The notes below the pieces were generated by a model that saw nothing but the letters and a program-made list of their open reading frames with translations, had not been told where the DNA came from and did not search any database. Below, piece after piece: positions 51,611 through 59,982 of a stretch of 64,000 nucleotides of DNA. The stretch is taken from the NCBI GenBank assembly GCA_029561955.1, contig JAKQWO010000070.1, positions 1 through 64,000 of the forward strand, written 5' to 3'. Both the position numbers and the translations under genes were made by a program. Source of the DNA: Candidatus Cloacimonadota bacterium (GTDB taxonomy: Bacteria > Cloacimonadota > Cloacimonadia > Cloacimonadales > Cloacimonadaceae). Positions within the stretch are counted from its first letter, which is position 1, and the number at the start of each line of letters is the position of its first letter.

Positions 51611-52687
51611 ATGTACGATCAAGATGGAAATGGCTTTTACGAGGAGTTTGAAAAAGCATACCAAGAAGAAATCAAGTCACTAAAGAGACCCACTGTTCTT
51701 ATCTGTGGCTATACAGGTACTGGGAAAACCACTATAATCCAGAAAATATGTGGTAAGGAGATGGTCCCAGATCACGAGATTGCACATGATGCACCAGGGA
51801 CTAAATTATTCAAAGAGTATTCATCACCCCTTATCAGATTCTGGGATTCACGTGGTTTGGAGCCTGGAAATCAAGAAGAAAGGTTTTTATCTGAAACCAG
51901 AGATTTCGTCAAGAATGTACAACGAAGTGCGTCTGTCGATGATCACATCCATATAGTGTGGTATTGCATTCAGGGTGCGGGTGCTCGTGTAACACCTTCT
52001 GACGAAAGGCTCATAAACGAGATTTTTGGCAAAGATAAAACTCTGGTTCTAATCACTAAAAACGATGTAACTAAACCTATCCAAAGAGAGAGTATAACCA
52101 ACTATCTGATTAGTAAAGGTGTGTCCGAGGATATGATTATCCCCGTTGCTGAAGATGACCATAATTCCCTAAGGGTAGTTATTCAGAAAACCCATGAATT
52201 GCTACCTGAAGCCTATAAGGACGCATTCATCTCTGCCCAGATACTCTCTGTGGAAGATAAAGAAAAGAAGGCACATACTATTATTCATACAGCAGCAGCG
52301 TCAGCAGCAGCAACAGGAGCACTTCCTGTACCAGGGCCAGATGCGCCAATAATAACAGGAATTCAATTTACCATGGTAGCGGGACTCGCTGTTCTATACG
52401 GGTTCAATATAGATATGATTAAAGGTATGATAGGCCCAGCCTTGGCAAAATTGGTGGGGAAACAGCTCGCATCTTCACTGACAAAACTCATACCCGTTTT
52501 GGGAAGCGTGATAAATGCTGCTGTTGCCGCAGCAATTACTGAAGCTTTAGGTTGGCAAGTACAAGGCTATCTTAAGAAAGCAGCTATCAACAGGATAGAT
52601 GGCAAGCCCATTGAAGGTTTCACATTTGACTGGCGTAGTTTTGAAAAGCTATTCCAAATTATATTAGACGGAAAGAGGGAATCCTGA
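51611..52687 (+). CDS. Dynamin/IRG-like GTPase with DUF697-type tail, copy 2
   Basis: This 358-aa paralogue of the preceding gene starts 46 bases after it; ATG 51611 has AAGGAG seven bases upstream. It shares LKRPTVLICGYTGTGKTT, WDSRGLEPG, HIHIVWYCIQG and ITKND with copy 1. The C-terminal hydrophobic part is less similar (GPALAKLVGKQLASSLTKL kept). High N-domain identity with a diverged tail suggests duplication followed by change of membrane or partner specificity. Confidence 0.75.
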   Translation: MYDQDGNGFYEEFEKAYQEEIKSLKRPTVLICGYTGTGKTTIIQKICGKEMVPDHEIAHDAPGTKLFKEYSSPLIRFWDSRGLEPGNQEERFLSETRDFVKNVQRSASVDDHIHIVWYCIQGAGARVTPSDERLINEIFGKDKTLVLITKNDVTKPIQRESITNYLISKGVSEDMIIPVAEDDHNSLRVVIQKTHELLPEAYKDAFISAQILSVEDKEKKAHTIIHTAAASAAATGALPVPGPDAPIITGIQFTMVAGLAVLYGFNIDMIKGMIGPALAKLVGKQLASSLTKLIPVLGSVINAAVAAAITEALGWQVQGYLKKAAINRIDGKPIEGFTFDWRSFEKLFQIILDGKRES

Positions 52688-52780
52688 CATGCAACAATAA
52701 CCTTGACAAAAGAGACAATCTCATAATACCGCCGCCCGCAGGAATTACACGAATGGAGCCAGCAATCTGGCAATTGTGAG

Positions 52781-52808
52781 GTAGGGTCGGTCGCCGGACC
52801 GACCCTAC
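52781..52808. repeat. R3 palindrome overlapping the macro gene stop
   Basis: GTAGGGTCGGTC-GCCG-GACCGACCCTAC forms a perfect 12-bp stem. It contains the macro-domain gene's TAG stop (minus strand), so it may also act in 3' end formation. Confidence 0.65.
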
Positions 52809-53296
52809 AGCAACTGCTGATACAGCCGATAGTTCTCATCATCAAAGCAATAAAACCACACCTCCAGCTCCGGATGCTCGCTCAGGAATTCTTTCACCGT
52901 CTGCACAGCGATTTGGCCAGCTTCCTGCTTGGGATAGCCATAGACGCCGGTGGAGATATTGGGGAAGGCGATGCTTTTGACATCGTGCTGTAGAGCCAGT
53001 TTGAGGCTGTTGGCATAGCAGCTTTTCAAGGCTTCAGCTTCGCCATGGTTACCGTCACGGTAGATGGGGCCAACGGTGTGGATGATGTATTTACAGGGCA
53101 GTTTGTAGGCTTGGGTAAGTTTGGCTTCGCCGGTGGGGCAACCGCCCAGGGTACGGCATTCTTGCAGTAGTTCGGGCCCGGCGGCACGGTGAATGGCTCC
53201 GTCCACCCCACCTCCGCCCAAGAGGCTGGAATTGGCTGCGTTGACGATCGCATCTCCCTCAAATTTGGTGATATCACCTTGGATTAAGTGTATCAT
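52805..53296 (-). CDS. Macro-domain ADP-ribose hydrolase
   Basis: This 163-aa protein binds ADP-ribose and probably removes O-acetyl-ADP-ribose or ADP-ribosyl groups. Motifs are [18 protein letters not shown] near residue 20, the pre-catalytic GGCPTGEA and the [10 protein letters not shown] loop. It is close to the MacroD/YmdB type. It is a stand-alone gene; the 290-base gap to yggS holds an 8-G run (53509-53516) and AT-rich promoter-like DNA. Confidence 0.92.
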   Translation of the reverse strand: MIHLIQGDITKFEGDAIVNAANSSLLGGGGVDGAIHRAAGPELLQECRTLGGCPTGEAKLTQAYKLPCKYIIHTVGPIYRDGNHGEAEALKSCYANSLKLALQHDVKSIAFPNISTGVYGYPKQEAGQIAVQTVKEFLSEHPELEVWFYCFDDENYRLYQQLL

Positions 53297-53588
53297 GGTG
53301 TGCTCCTTTGTCTGTGTTTATAGGTGGTCAAAGTGACCGGAGCTATTGTTCTAAACTTGGGTTTGGCTGTCAAATACTTTCTGTCCATGGAAGCGGGAGA
53401 GCTGCAGGACTTTGACGAGGTCGCACTTTTCCCTTGACAGCTTAAGCCTTTGTAATTGTTTGAGAAAATGCTCTATTATTCTGATGATGAAAGCCTTAGG
53501 GGGGGGTGAGTCTCGCCTTTAATGACCGGAAGATTGGCAGTGGTAATAGGGCTAAGTGACTAAATATAGTGATTTTTAAGGAGAATAG

Positions 53589-54299
53589 ATGCCCACAATT
53601 GTGGAAAACGTGAAAGCGGTGCAAGCATCGCTGAAAGAAAAGCTGGCGCAGATCGGCAGAGAGGCGGACGAGGTGTTGGTGGTTGCAGTCACCAAGACGC
53701 ATCCCGTGGAGATGATTGAATCTGCACTGAGAGCGGGAATCAAGCACTTTGGTGAAAACAAGGTTCAGGAGGCGCGGCGCAAGTTACCCTTCATTTCTGA
53801 GCCTTACGAGGGTTTTCACTACATTGGCAGGCTGCAGACTAATAAGATCAATGCCCTATTGGAACTGGAGCCGGTGCTGATTCACAGCATAGACAGTATG
53901 GATTTGGCTTGGAATCTGAATAAGCGCTGCGAGGCCAGAGGCCGGGTGCAGGACATATTAGTGCAGGTGAATACCACGGATGAGCAATCCAAGAGCGGCT
54001 GCGAGCCGGAAGAGACGATCGAATTGGTGCAGCAGATCAGCATTTTGCCCAATTTGAGGGTAAAGGGCTTGATGACGATTGGTTTGATGAGCGATACTAC
54101 AGAAGGGATGCGTCCCAGTTTCAGGCTGTTGAAAGAGCTTTTTGATGAATTGAAGGCCAGAGAAGACGCAGGCTACGAGATGCGTTGGCTCTCCATGGGT
54201 ATGAGTGGAGATTATCTGACAGCAATCGAAGAGGGGGCCAATATCGTGAGATTGGGTTCCGTGCTCTTTGGTGAACGCGATTACGGAGGGATGAAGTAA
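53589..54299 (+). CDS. YggS-family PLP-binding protein
   Basis: This 236-aa protein holds pyridoxal phosphate on Lys36 (VVAVTKTHPVEMI). It has HFGENKVQEA and HYIGRLQTNKIN as further family marks, and WLSMGMSGDY near the end. The family keeps the PLP and amino-acid balance in the cell. The stop overlaps the next start (TAATG). PLP balance fits an organism using KamA-type enzymes, but that link is inference. Confidence 0.93.
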   Translation: MPTIVENVKAVQASLKEKLAQIGREADEVLVVAVTKTHPVEMIESALRAGIKHFGENKVQEARRKLPFISEPYEGFHYIGRLQTNKINALLELEPVLIHSIDSMDLAWNLNKRCEARGRVQDILVQVNTTDEQSKSGCEPEETIELVQQISILPNLRVKGLMTIGLMSDTTEGMRPSFRLLKELFDELKAREDAGYEMRWLSMGMSGDYLTAIEEGANIVRLGSVLFGERDYGGMK

Positions 54300-54943
54300 T
54301 GATCTATCTGCTTGCCATCGGTATATTTATCCTGGCCTACATGTATGGCTGCTTCTCTACGGCGCGAGTGGTAGCCAAGAGCTTCCGTTCGCTGAATATC
54401 TATAAGGTGGGCAGCGGTTTGGCGGATACGGAGAACATCTTCAGCAATATCAGCAAGCCTTTGGGCGTGTTGGTGGGTGCTTTGGACGCCGCAAAAGCGT
54501 ATCTGTTTTTGGTGACCGTCAAGTTTCTCTTGGACTTGCTTGCCAGCACCGGCTGGATGCCCGGCGTGGAGGTAATCGCCAAGCCCAACTTCCTTTTGAT
54601 CTATGGCCTGGGGATGTTGATCGGACACTGTCTACCCATCACGCACAGGTTTAAGGGTGGGCGTGGCATCCTCACCTTTACGGGATTCATGGCTTTCTTT
54701 GCACCCGTGCCTATGGCCATCACCATCGTCGTGGCCTTCATCCTGATCACCAAATACAAGCAGATCCGCTTTGCGCAGTATCTATTGGTGATCCTGCCGG
54801 TGTTTTTGGAACTGGTACTCTACTCCTTTATCCCTCATTTTCGCAAAGAACAGCCACCCTATTTCTTGGGGATGATGGTGGGCATAGCCTTGTTTATGGG
54901 TGTGTTGAACTTCCTGGTATCAAAGAAATTGGGTGAGCTGTAA
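54299..54943 (+). CDS. PlsY-like glycerol-3-phosphate acyltransferase, divergent
   Basis: This 214-aa membrane protein has about five hydrophobic segments. HRFKGGRGILTFTG matches the PlsY glycine/lysine motif and HCLPITHRF precedes it. The first PlsY motif, usually GSGNxGATN, is here GSGLADTEN, so catalysis is not certain. It may acylate glycerol-3-phosphate or be a relative with a changed role. It is coupled with yggS by an overlap. Confidence 0.75.
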   Translation: MIYLLAIGIFILAYMYGCFSTARVVAKSFRSLNIYKVGSGLADTENIFSNISKPLGVLVGALDAAKAYLFLVTVKFLLDLLASTGWMPGVEVIAKPNFLLIYGLGMLIGHCLPITHRFKGGRGILTFTGFMAFFAPVPMAITIVVAFILITKYKQIRFAQYLLVILPVFLELVLYSFIPHFRKEQPPYFLGMMVGIALFMGVLNFLVSKKLGEL

Positions 54944-54983
54944 GCAATAGATAAACCCTTTCAAATCAAGGAGAATAAAGATT

Positions 54984-56102
54984 ATGATCCAGATCAAGAA
55001 AGTGAAAAGCTCCAAAGACGTCAAAGCCTTTATCATGCTTCCTTTCAGGCTTTACAAGGATGATCCGAATTGGGTGCCGAACCTGATCGGGGATGAGAAA
55101 AAACATCTTTCGCCCAAGCACAATCCTTTCTTCCAGTATGCTGAGGCCGAGCTGTTTCTGGCACTCAAAGACGGGAAGGTTGTGGGCAGAATCTCAGCGC
55201 ATACCAATCCCCGCCACAACGCTAAGCATAACGACAATGCCGGCTTCTTCGGCTTTTTTGAGTGCATAGACGATGTGGAGGTGGCGCGGGCACTGCTGGA
55301 TGAAGCGATCCGCTGGAACAAGGCAAAAGGACGGGATAAGATCCTGGGGCCGTTCAGCTTTACAATCAATGACGAATGCGGTTTGTTGGTGGATGGATTT
55401 GATACGCCACCCATGCTCCTGAACACGCATGCACGCCCCTATTATCAGAGACTGCTGGAAGAGGCAGGCTTTACCAAAGCCATGGATATGTATGCCTATT
55501 TGAGCGAAAAGACGGAGATGCCGGAGCGGATTGAGCGGATGGCGGCGGCGATCGAGAGACGCACGGGCGTGAAGATCAAGACTCTGAGCGCCAATAAGAA
55601 GCAGAGGGCGGAAGACATCAAGAGGATCTTCAAGGTCTATGAAAAGGCTTGGGAAGACAACTGGGGCAACGTGCCGCTCACGCAAAAGGAGCTGGAGAAT
55701 CTCACCGCACAGCTTTTGCCTTTGGCCGATCCGGAGCTGGTTCTCTTGGCTGAAATCGATGATGAGCCGGTGGGATTTAGCCTGGCGATGCCCAACTTTA
55801 ACGAGGTGCTAAAGGTGATGCACGGACGGGTCAACCCCATCACCATCATCAAAGCCCTGATCGCCAAAAGCAGGATCAGCACTGCCAGAGTGATCACCAT
55901 GGGTGTGATCGATGGCTTCCGTCAAAAGGGTATAGACACAGTTTTCTACTACCGTTCCTATAAACATGGACTCGCCAAGGGTTACTTCAGGGGCGAATTT
56001 TCCTGGGTGTTGGAAACCAATACGATGATGAACCGGGTGGCGGAGATGTTAGACGCCGTCAGATATAAGACTTACAGGATTTATGAAAAGCAAATCGACT
56101 AA
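54984..56102 (+). CDS. GNAT-like acyltransferase family protein
   Basis: This 372-aa soluble protein has two GNAT-like halves. LVLLAEIDDEPVGFSLAMP near residue 252 is a typical acyl-CoA-binding beta strand. The N-terminus has LFLALKDGKVVGRISAHTN. The family occurs widely in bacteria without a known substrate. Its 3' end overlaps the PAP2 gene by 20 bases, so it may work on a lipid-related substrate (inference). Confidence 0.7.
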   Translation: MIQIKKVKSSKDVKAFIMLPFRLYKDDPNWVPNLIGDEKKHLSPKHNPFFQYAEAELFLALKDGKVVGRISAHTNPRHNAKHNDNAGFFGFFECIDDVEVARALLDEAIRWNKAKGRDKILGPFSFTINDECGLLVDGFDTPPMLLNTHARPYYQRLLEEAGFTKAMDMYAYLSEKTEMPERIERMAAAIERRTGVKIKTLSANKKQRAEDIKRIFKVYEKAWEDNWGNVPLTQKELENLTAQLLPLADPELVLLAEIDDEPVGFSLAMPNFNEVLKVMHGRVNPITIIKALIAKSRISTARVITMGVIDGFRQKGIDTVFYYRSYKHGLAKGYFRGEFSWVLETNTMMNRVAEMLDAVRYKTYRIYEKQID

Positions 56103-56988
56103 GATCAGGCTTTTGAGCCCTATTGATGTGATCACCTTGATCTTCACCGCCTGGATCATGGTCTATATGGCGGTGGGATACAAGCGGGTAGAGGGCTTTG
56201 GCTTTCACTTTGCCTGCTACCTCAGCATCTTTGCGGGCGTGATCCTCAGCGCCTATCTGGAGCGGCTTTGGGAGGGCAGAGAAGGCCGGTTTTACTGCGT
56301 CTATCGCTTCCTAAGGGGTTTGTATCCGGTGCTGCTCTTTGGCTATTTTTACACTTCAAATCATAGCTTCAACCGGGTGTTGATCACCACTTGGCAGGAT
56401 CCGCTTTTTATCGAGGCAGATCGGGCGATCTTTGGCTATCTGCCTTCCCTGGTCTGGGGTGTGAAGTATAATCATTGGCTGATCTCGGAGCTCTTTCACT
56501 TTGCCTACTTTTGCTATTATCCGATGATCGTGGGTCTGCCGGTGTATCTGTGGCTCAAGGATAGGAAAGCCTTTGAAGAGCTGATCTTTGTGCTCTCCTT
56601 CAGCTTTTATATCTTTTACTTTATCTATAGCCTCTTCCCCACCATCGGTGGACGCTATTTTGATGAGGCTCTGATACGAACCAAGCTCTACCGCGCTGGG
56701 CCTTTCACCCATATCATGGCCTTTATCTACAACAACAGCAAGCATTGGGGCGGTGCTTTCCCTTCCTCGCATCTGGGCATAGCCGTTGTGCTCACCGTCG
56801 CTGCTCTGGCTCATCCCCATACCAGAAAGATGGGTTATGTCTTTGCAGCGGTGTCGCTTATCATGTCCTTTTCCATCGCCTATTGCCATTATCATTGGTT
56901 TGTGGATGCTTTGGGAGGCATTGCGGTGGGAATCGGCAGCTTCTTTTTGGGGAGATGGACATACAAGAAAATGTTGGAGAACAGATGA
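56083..56988 (+). CDS. PAP2-superfamily membrane phosphatase/transferase
   Basis: This 301-aa protein has six or more transmembrane helices. The active-site motifs are GGAFPSSHLGIAVV and CHYHWFVDALGG (catalytic His and Asp). The arrangement, with a wide N-terminal domain, is like Aur1/inositol-phosphorylceramide-synthase relatives. It could dephosphorylate lipid phosphates or transfer head groups. It is coupled on both sides by overlapping start and stop codons. Confidence 0.88.
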   Translation: MKSKSTKIRLLSPIDVITLIFTAWIMVYMAVGYKRVEGFGFHFACYLSIFAGVILSAYLERLWEGREGRFYCVYRFLRGLYPVLLFGYFYTSNHSFNRVLITTWQDPLFIEADRAIFGYLPSLVWGVKYNHWLISELFHFAYFCYYPMIVGLPVYLWLKDRKAFEELIFVLSFSFYIFYFIYSLFPTIGGRYFDEALIRTKLYRAGPFTHIMAFIYNNSKHWGGAFPSSHLGIAVVLTVAALAHPHTRKMGYVFAAVSLIMSFSIAYCHYHWFVDALGGIAVGIGSFFLGRWTYKKMLENR

Positions 56989-58025
56989 AATTTAAGCTTA
57001 TCATGATCTTGCTGGGAGTGGGTCTCTTGTGGGCACAGCAGTATCCGCTGCCCATCACGCAATATGATTACGCTACAGCGGAAAACAACGTCTCGCCCAT
57101 CGCTATCGGTGTGGGAGGCATGAATTTGACGCTGGATAACGATCCCTATTGCAGTTACAGCAATCCCGCGCTGCTGGCACATATGCGTAAGGCCCAGATT
57201 TTCACCTCCTTCAGATTGACCAGCGACAAGCCGATGAGCATATTGGAGGTGAGTTCGCTCTCCAATGCCTTGAAATCTAAGCAGTTTAAATACTTTGGAC
57301 TCAGCACCAAGCAGATGGGATTTGTCTATCAACCGATGAGCCGCATCAACATCAGCGAGATCACCAACGATGGCCGTAACCTCTACTATGACTATGCTTT
57401 GGACAAGGTGCAGCTCTCCATTGCCGCCAGCGATGAAAATCATGCCAGCTTCAGCGGCGGCTTGAGCTTCAAATATCTGAGCGGCAGGCTGGTGTATCTC
57501 AAAGAGCGGCGCTCCGGCCCTACTGTCTTTGTGCGCGAGGCTTTTATCGACAACAAGGTGAAGGGCTTTTCCACCGACCTTGGGCTCATGTTGGAAACGG
57601 GCGATTTCCGCTTTGGTGCGGTGGCCTATGATCTGCTCTCCAGGCTCTTTTGGGAGAGCTATCCTTCCCGCTCCATCAGCACCAGATTGGCCTTTTCCAG
57701 CACTTATGTAAAGGATAACCTGAGCATGACTGTGGGCGTGATGGGCAAGCTGAGAAAGCAGACCGATAGCACGATTCACCTGGGCTTGCAAAACAACTGG
57801 AACTGGGGAGCTGGACAAACCACTTCCGGAGCCACAATCCAGCACAATATCCCGCTGCGGATCGGCCTCTATTCCAAAGACTTTTATGGCACCAATAACA
57901 TCAACTTCACCTTCGGCAGCGGCTACAGCTACAATATGATCCTCTTTGACTTCTCCATCAACAGCCCGGGACTGAAGCTGCGCGACAGTGAATACCTCTT
58001 CTCCATCGGAGTAGGCTTACCCTAA
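56985..58025 (+). CDS. PorV-like outer-membrane beta-barrel protein
   Basis: From ATG 56985, overlapping the PAP2 stop, the product is 346 aa with a signal peptide (LIMILLGVGLLWAQ). A PorV/FadL-like start (SPIAIGVGGMNLTLDND, YSNPALLA) is followed by alternating amphipathic strands and a terminal strand ending FSIGVGLP. PorV shuttles T9SS cargo at the outer membrane; here it could serve the secreted array, but this is a family-level inference. The longer upstream frame lies inside PAP2 and is rejected. Confidence 0.7.
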   Translation: MKFKLIMILLGVGLLWAQQYPLPITQYDYATAENNVSPIAIGVGGMNLTLDNDPYCSYSNPALLAHMRKAQIFTSFRLTSDKPMSILEVSSLSNALKSKQFKYFGLSTKQMGFVYQPMSRINISEITNDGRNLYYDYALDKVQLSIAASDENHASFSGGLSFKYLSGRLVYLKERRSGPTVFVREAFIDNKVKGFSTDLGLMLETGDFRFGAVAYDLLSRLFWESYPSRSISTRLAFSSTYVKDNLSMTVGVMGKLRKQTDSTIHLGLQNNWNWGAGQTTSGATIQHNIPLRIGLYSKDFYGTNNINFTFGSGYSYNMILFDFSINSPGLKLRDSEYLFSIGVGLP

Positions 58026-58028
58026 AAG

Positions 58029-59978
58029 ATGATCCAGATCAGCTTCCTGCATAGTAGCCTGCTGTTCTTTACGGCGACGACGCTTCTGCCGCTCATCGTG
58101 TGGCTGATTGCCAAGCGCAAACCGCCTAAGGTGGTGATTCCGTCTTTGCGGTTTGTGAAGCAGAGCCAGGAGGAGCAGAAGAAGCGGAGTCAGCTCAAAA
58201 ACATCCTCTTGCTCATCATCCGCATGCTGATCATCCTGCTGATCACTCTGGCGATAGCACGTCCGCAGGTGTATTCGTCGCGGCTCAAAGACAGCTCCAA
58301 ACACCCACCCACAGCGATAGGCATCGTGCTGGACAATTCCTTCAGCATGGACTACTTTCACGAGGGTAAAAGCAATCTGGAGCGCGCCAAGGAGGCTATC
58401 GGGAAGATAAATGGCCTCTGTAAGTCTGGAGATAAAGTGCTGCTGATCAGCCTGGATGAAAGCTGGAACATGCTGCACAGTCAGGTCTTTGCGGGCAAGC
58501 TGCCGCAGGATTTGATCTCGCAGATTCAGATCACGCACAATCCCATCAGCATCTCGAACGCACTCAAGCAGGCCAAAGACAAGCTTGCACTCAGCGGTCT
58601 GCCCAATAGGGAACTGTATCTGCTCACGGACAGGCAGGCGACCGACTACCCCAAAAGCTTTGAGATGGATGTGCATTTGATCCCGCTGGAGCTGGATAAG
58701 GCAAATGAAAACATCAGCATCAGTGAGCTTAAGCCCCGAAGCCAGTTGGTGGATAAGACACGCCGGCAGAGCCTGGATTTTAGCATCATCAACCACGGCT
58801 CGGAGGATGTGAAAGACCTGCTGATCCGGGCGATACTCAAGGATCAGAGGGTGAGCGAGAAGTTTATCGACCTGCCGGCGGGACAGCAGCGGCAGGAAAG
58901 CATCACTATCGAGCTGATGGAAGATGGCTGGCAGACCGGCTATGTGGAGATCGTGGAAGAGCGGCTGCTGCACGATAACCGCAGTTACTTTGCCTTCCCG
59001 CACAGCCTTTCACCCAAGTTAGCGGTAGTTTCCACCCAGAATGTGCTGCCTTTCTATCTGGATAGTGCGCTCAGCGTCTTTGCCGGTGGGACGGGACGGT
59101 ATAAGCTCATCCATCCGGATGCTTTGAGATTGGCGGATGCGGAGGTTTATTCTCACTTTGTCTTTTATGATCTGGGCTCTTCCGCTGCCAAGATTCAGGA
59201 TTTCTTCACTGCGCTCAAAGGGCAAAATCAGGGTGCCTTAGTGATACTCAATGAACACATGTCCGCCAGCGTCAGAAACATGTGGGAGAGCATCTTCAGT
59301 TGCAAGATCAGCGCATTTCATACGGGTTATAAAGATTTGAGCAGTTTTAACAGCCATCACTATGTGAGCTCGTTGATCGGCAATAAAGACTTGGCAAACA
59401 GGAAAAGCAGTCACTTCTTCCCGCTCAAAGCCAATCAGGCAGTGGCGCTGGTATCTTCTGGAAGCGAGGCTTTGGTCTTGAGTAAAGATAAGAACGTGCT
59501 CTTCAGCTTTGATCCAGCCAAGCAGATGAACAACCTCTTTTTGGGGCCTATCTTCCCGTTGCTGAGCTATCGGGCTCTGGAATACAGCAGTCAGAGCAGC
59601 GCGGAGGGGAATAAGCTTAAAATCGGCGATCTGATCGAAGGAGAAGAGCTCACTTTGCCGGATGGAAGCAAGATCAAAAGCGGCAATCGTAGCCATCGAA
59701 TCAACAGCCCCGGCATCTACTTCAGCTCTCAAGGCGCTTCTACAAATGCCTATGCTGTGGATGCGGACGCCATTGAGAGCCGTAATGACAAGCAAGACTT
59801 TAGCAAATTGAAATACATCAAAACCATGAAAAAAGACTGGACAAAACAGATATTCCTCTCCAGATTGGGTCATGACATCTGGAAATACCTTTTGATGGCG
59901 GCCTTGATCCTCTTTTTGATCGAGATCATCATCATCAAAAGCTCGGAATTTAAAGCTGCTGACCAGCAAGGACAATGA
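58029..59978 (+). CDS. BatA/VWA-domain membrane protein
   Basis: This 649-aa protein begins with a BatA-type membrane region (FLHSSLLFFTATTLLPLIVW and a second helix near residue 65). A VWA domain follows, with the metal-site motif VLDNSFSMDYF and LYLLTDRQATDYP. A long periplasmic middle and a C-terminal helix (LLMAALILFLIEIIIIKSS) complete it. Related proteins are linked to aerotolerance and envelope integrity. It is four bases upstream of dxs and three after the PorV-like gene. Confidence 0.82.
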   Translation: MIQISFLHSSLLFFTATTLLPLIVWLIAKRKPPKVVIPSLRFVKQSQEEQKKRSQLKNILLLIIRMLIILLITLAIARPQVYSSRLKDSSKHPPTAIGIVLDNSFSMDYFHEGKSNLERAKEAIGKINGLCKSGDKVLLISLDESWNMLHSQVFAGKLPQDLISQIQITHNPISISNALKQAKDKLALSGLPNRELYLLTDRQATDYPKSFEMDVHLIPLELDKANENISISELKPRSQLVDKTRRQSLDFSIINHGSEDVKDLLIRAILKDQRVSEKFIDLPAGQQRQESITIELMEDGWQTGYVEIVEERLLHDNRSYFAFPHSLSPKLAVVSTQNVLPFYLDSALSVFAGGTGRYKLIHPDALRLADAEVYSHFVFYDLGSSAAKIQDFFTALKGQNQGALVILNEHMSASVRNMWESIFSCKISAFHTGYKDLSSFNSHHYVSSLIGNKDLANRKSSHFFPLKANQAVALVSSGSEALVLSKDKNVLFSFDPAKQMNNLFLGPIFPLLSYRALEYSSQSSAEGNKLKIGDLIEGEELTLPDGSKIKSGNRSHRINSPGIYFSSQGASTNAYAVDADAIESRNDKQDFSKLKYIKTMKKDWTKQIFLSRLGHDIWKYLLMAALILFLIEIIIIKSSEFKAADQQGQ

Positions 59979-59982
59979 TAAC

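Noticed and set aside
53509-53516. Run of eight G as a possible phase-variation tract
   Set aside because: It lies about 70 bases outside any start, and one homopolymer of eight is not enough evidence.
56745-56984. Extension of the PorV-like frame upstream
   Set aside because: It lies inside the PAP2 gene in another frame; ATG 56985 overlaps the PAP2 stop and starts a signal peptide.
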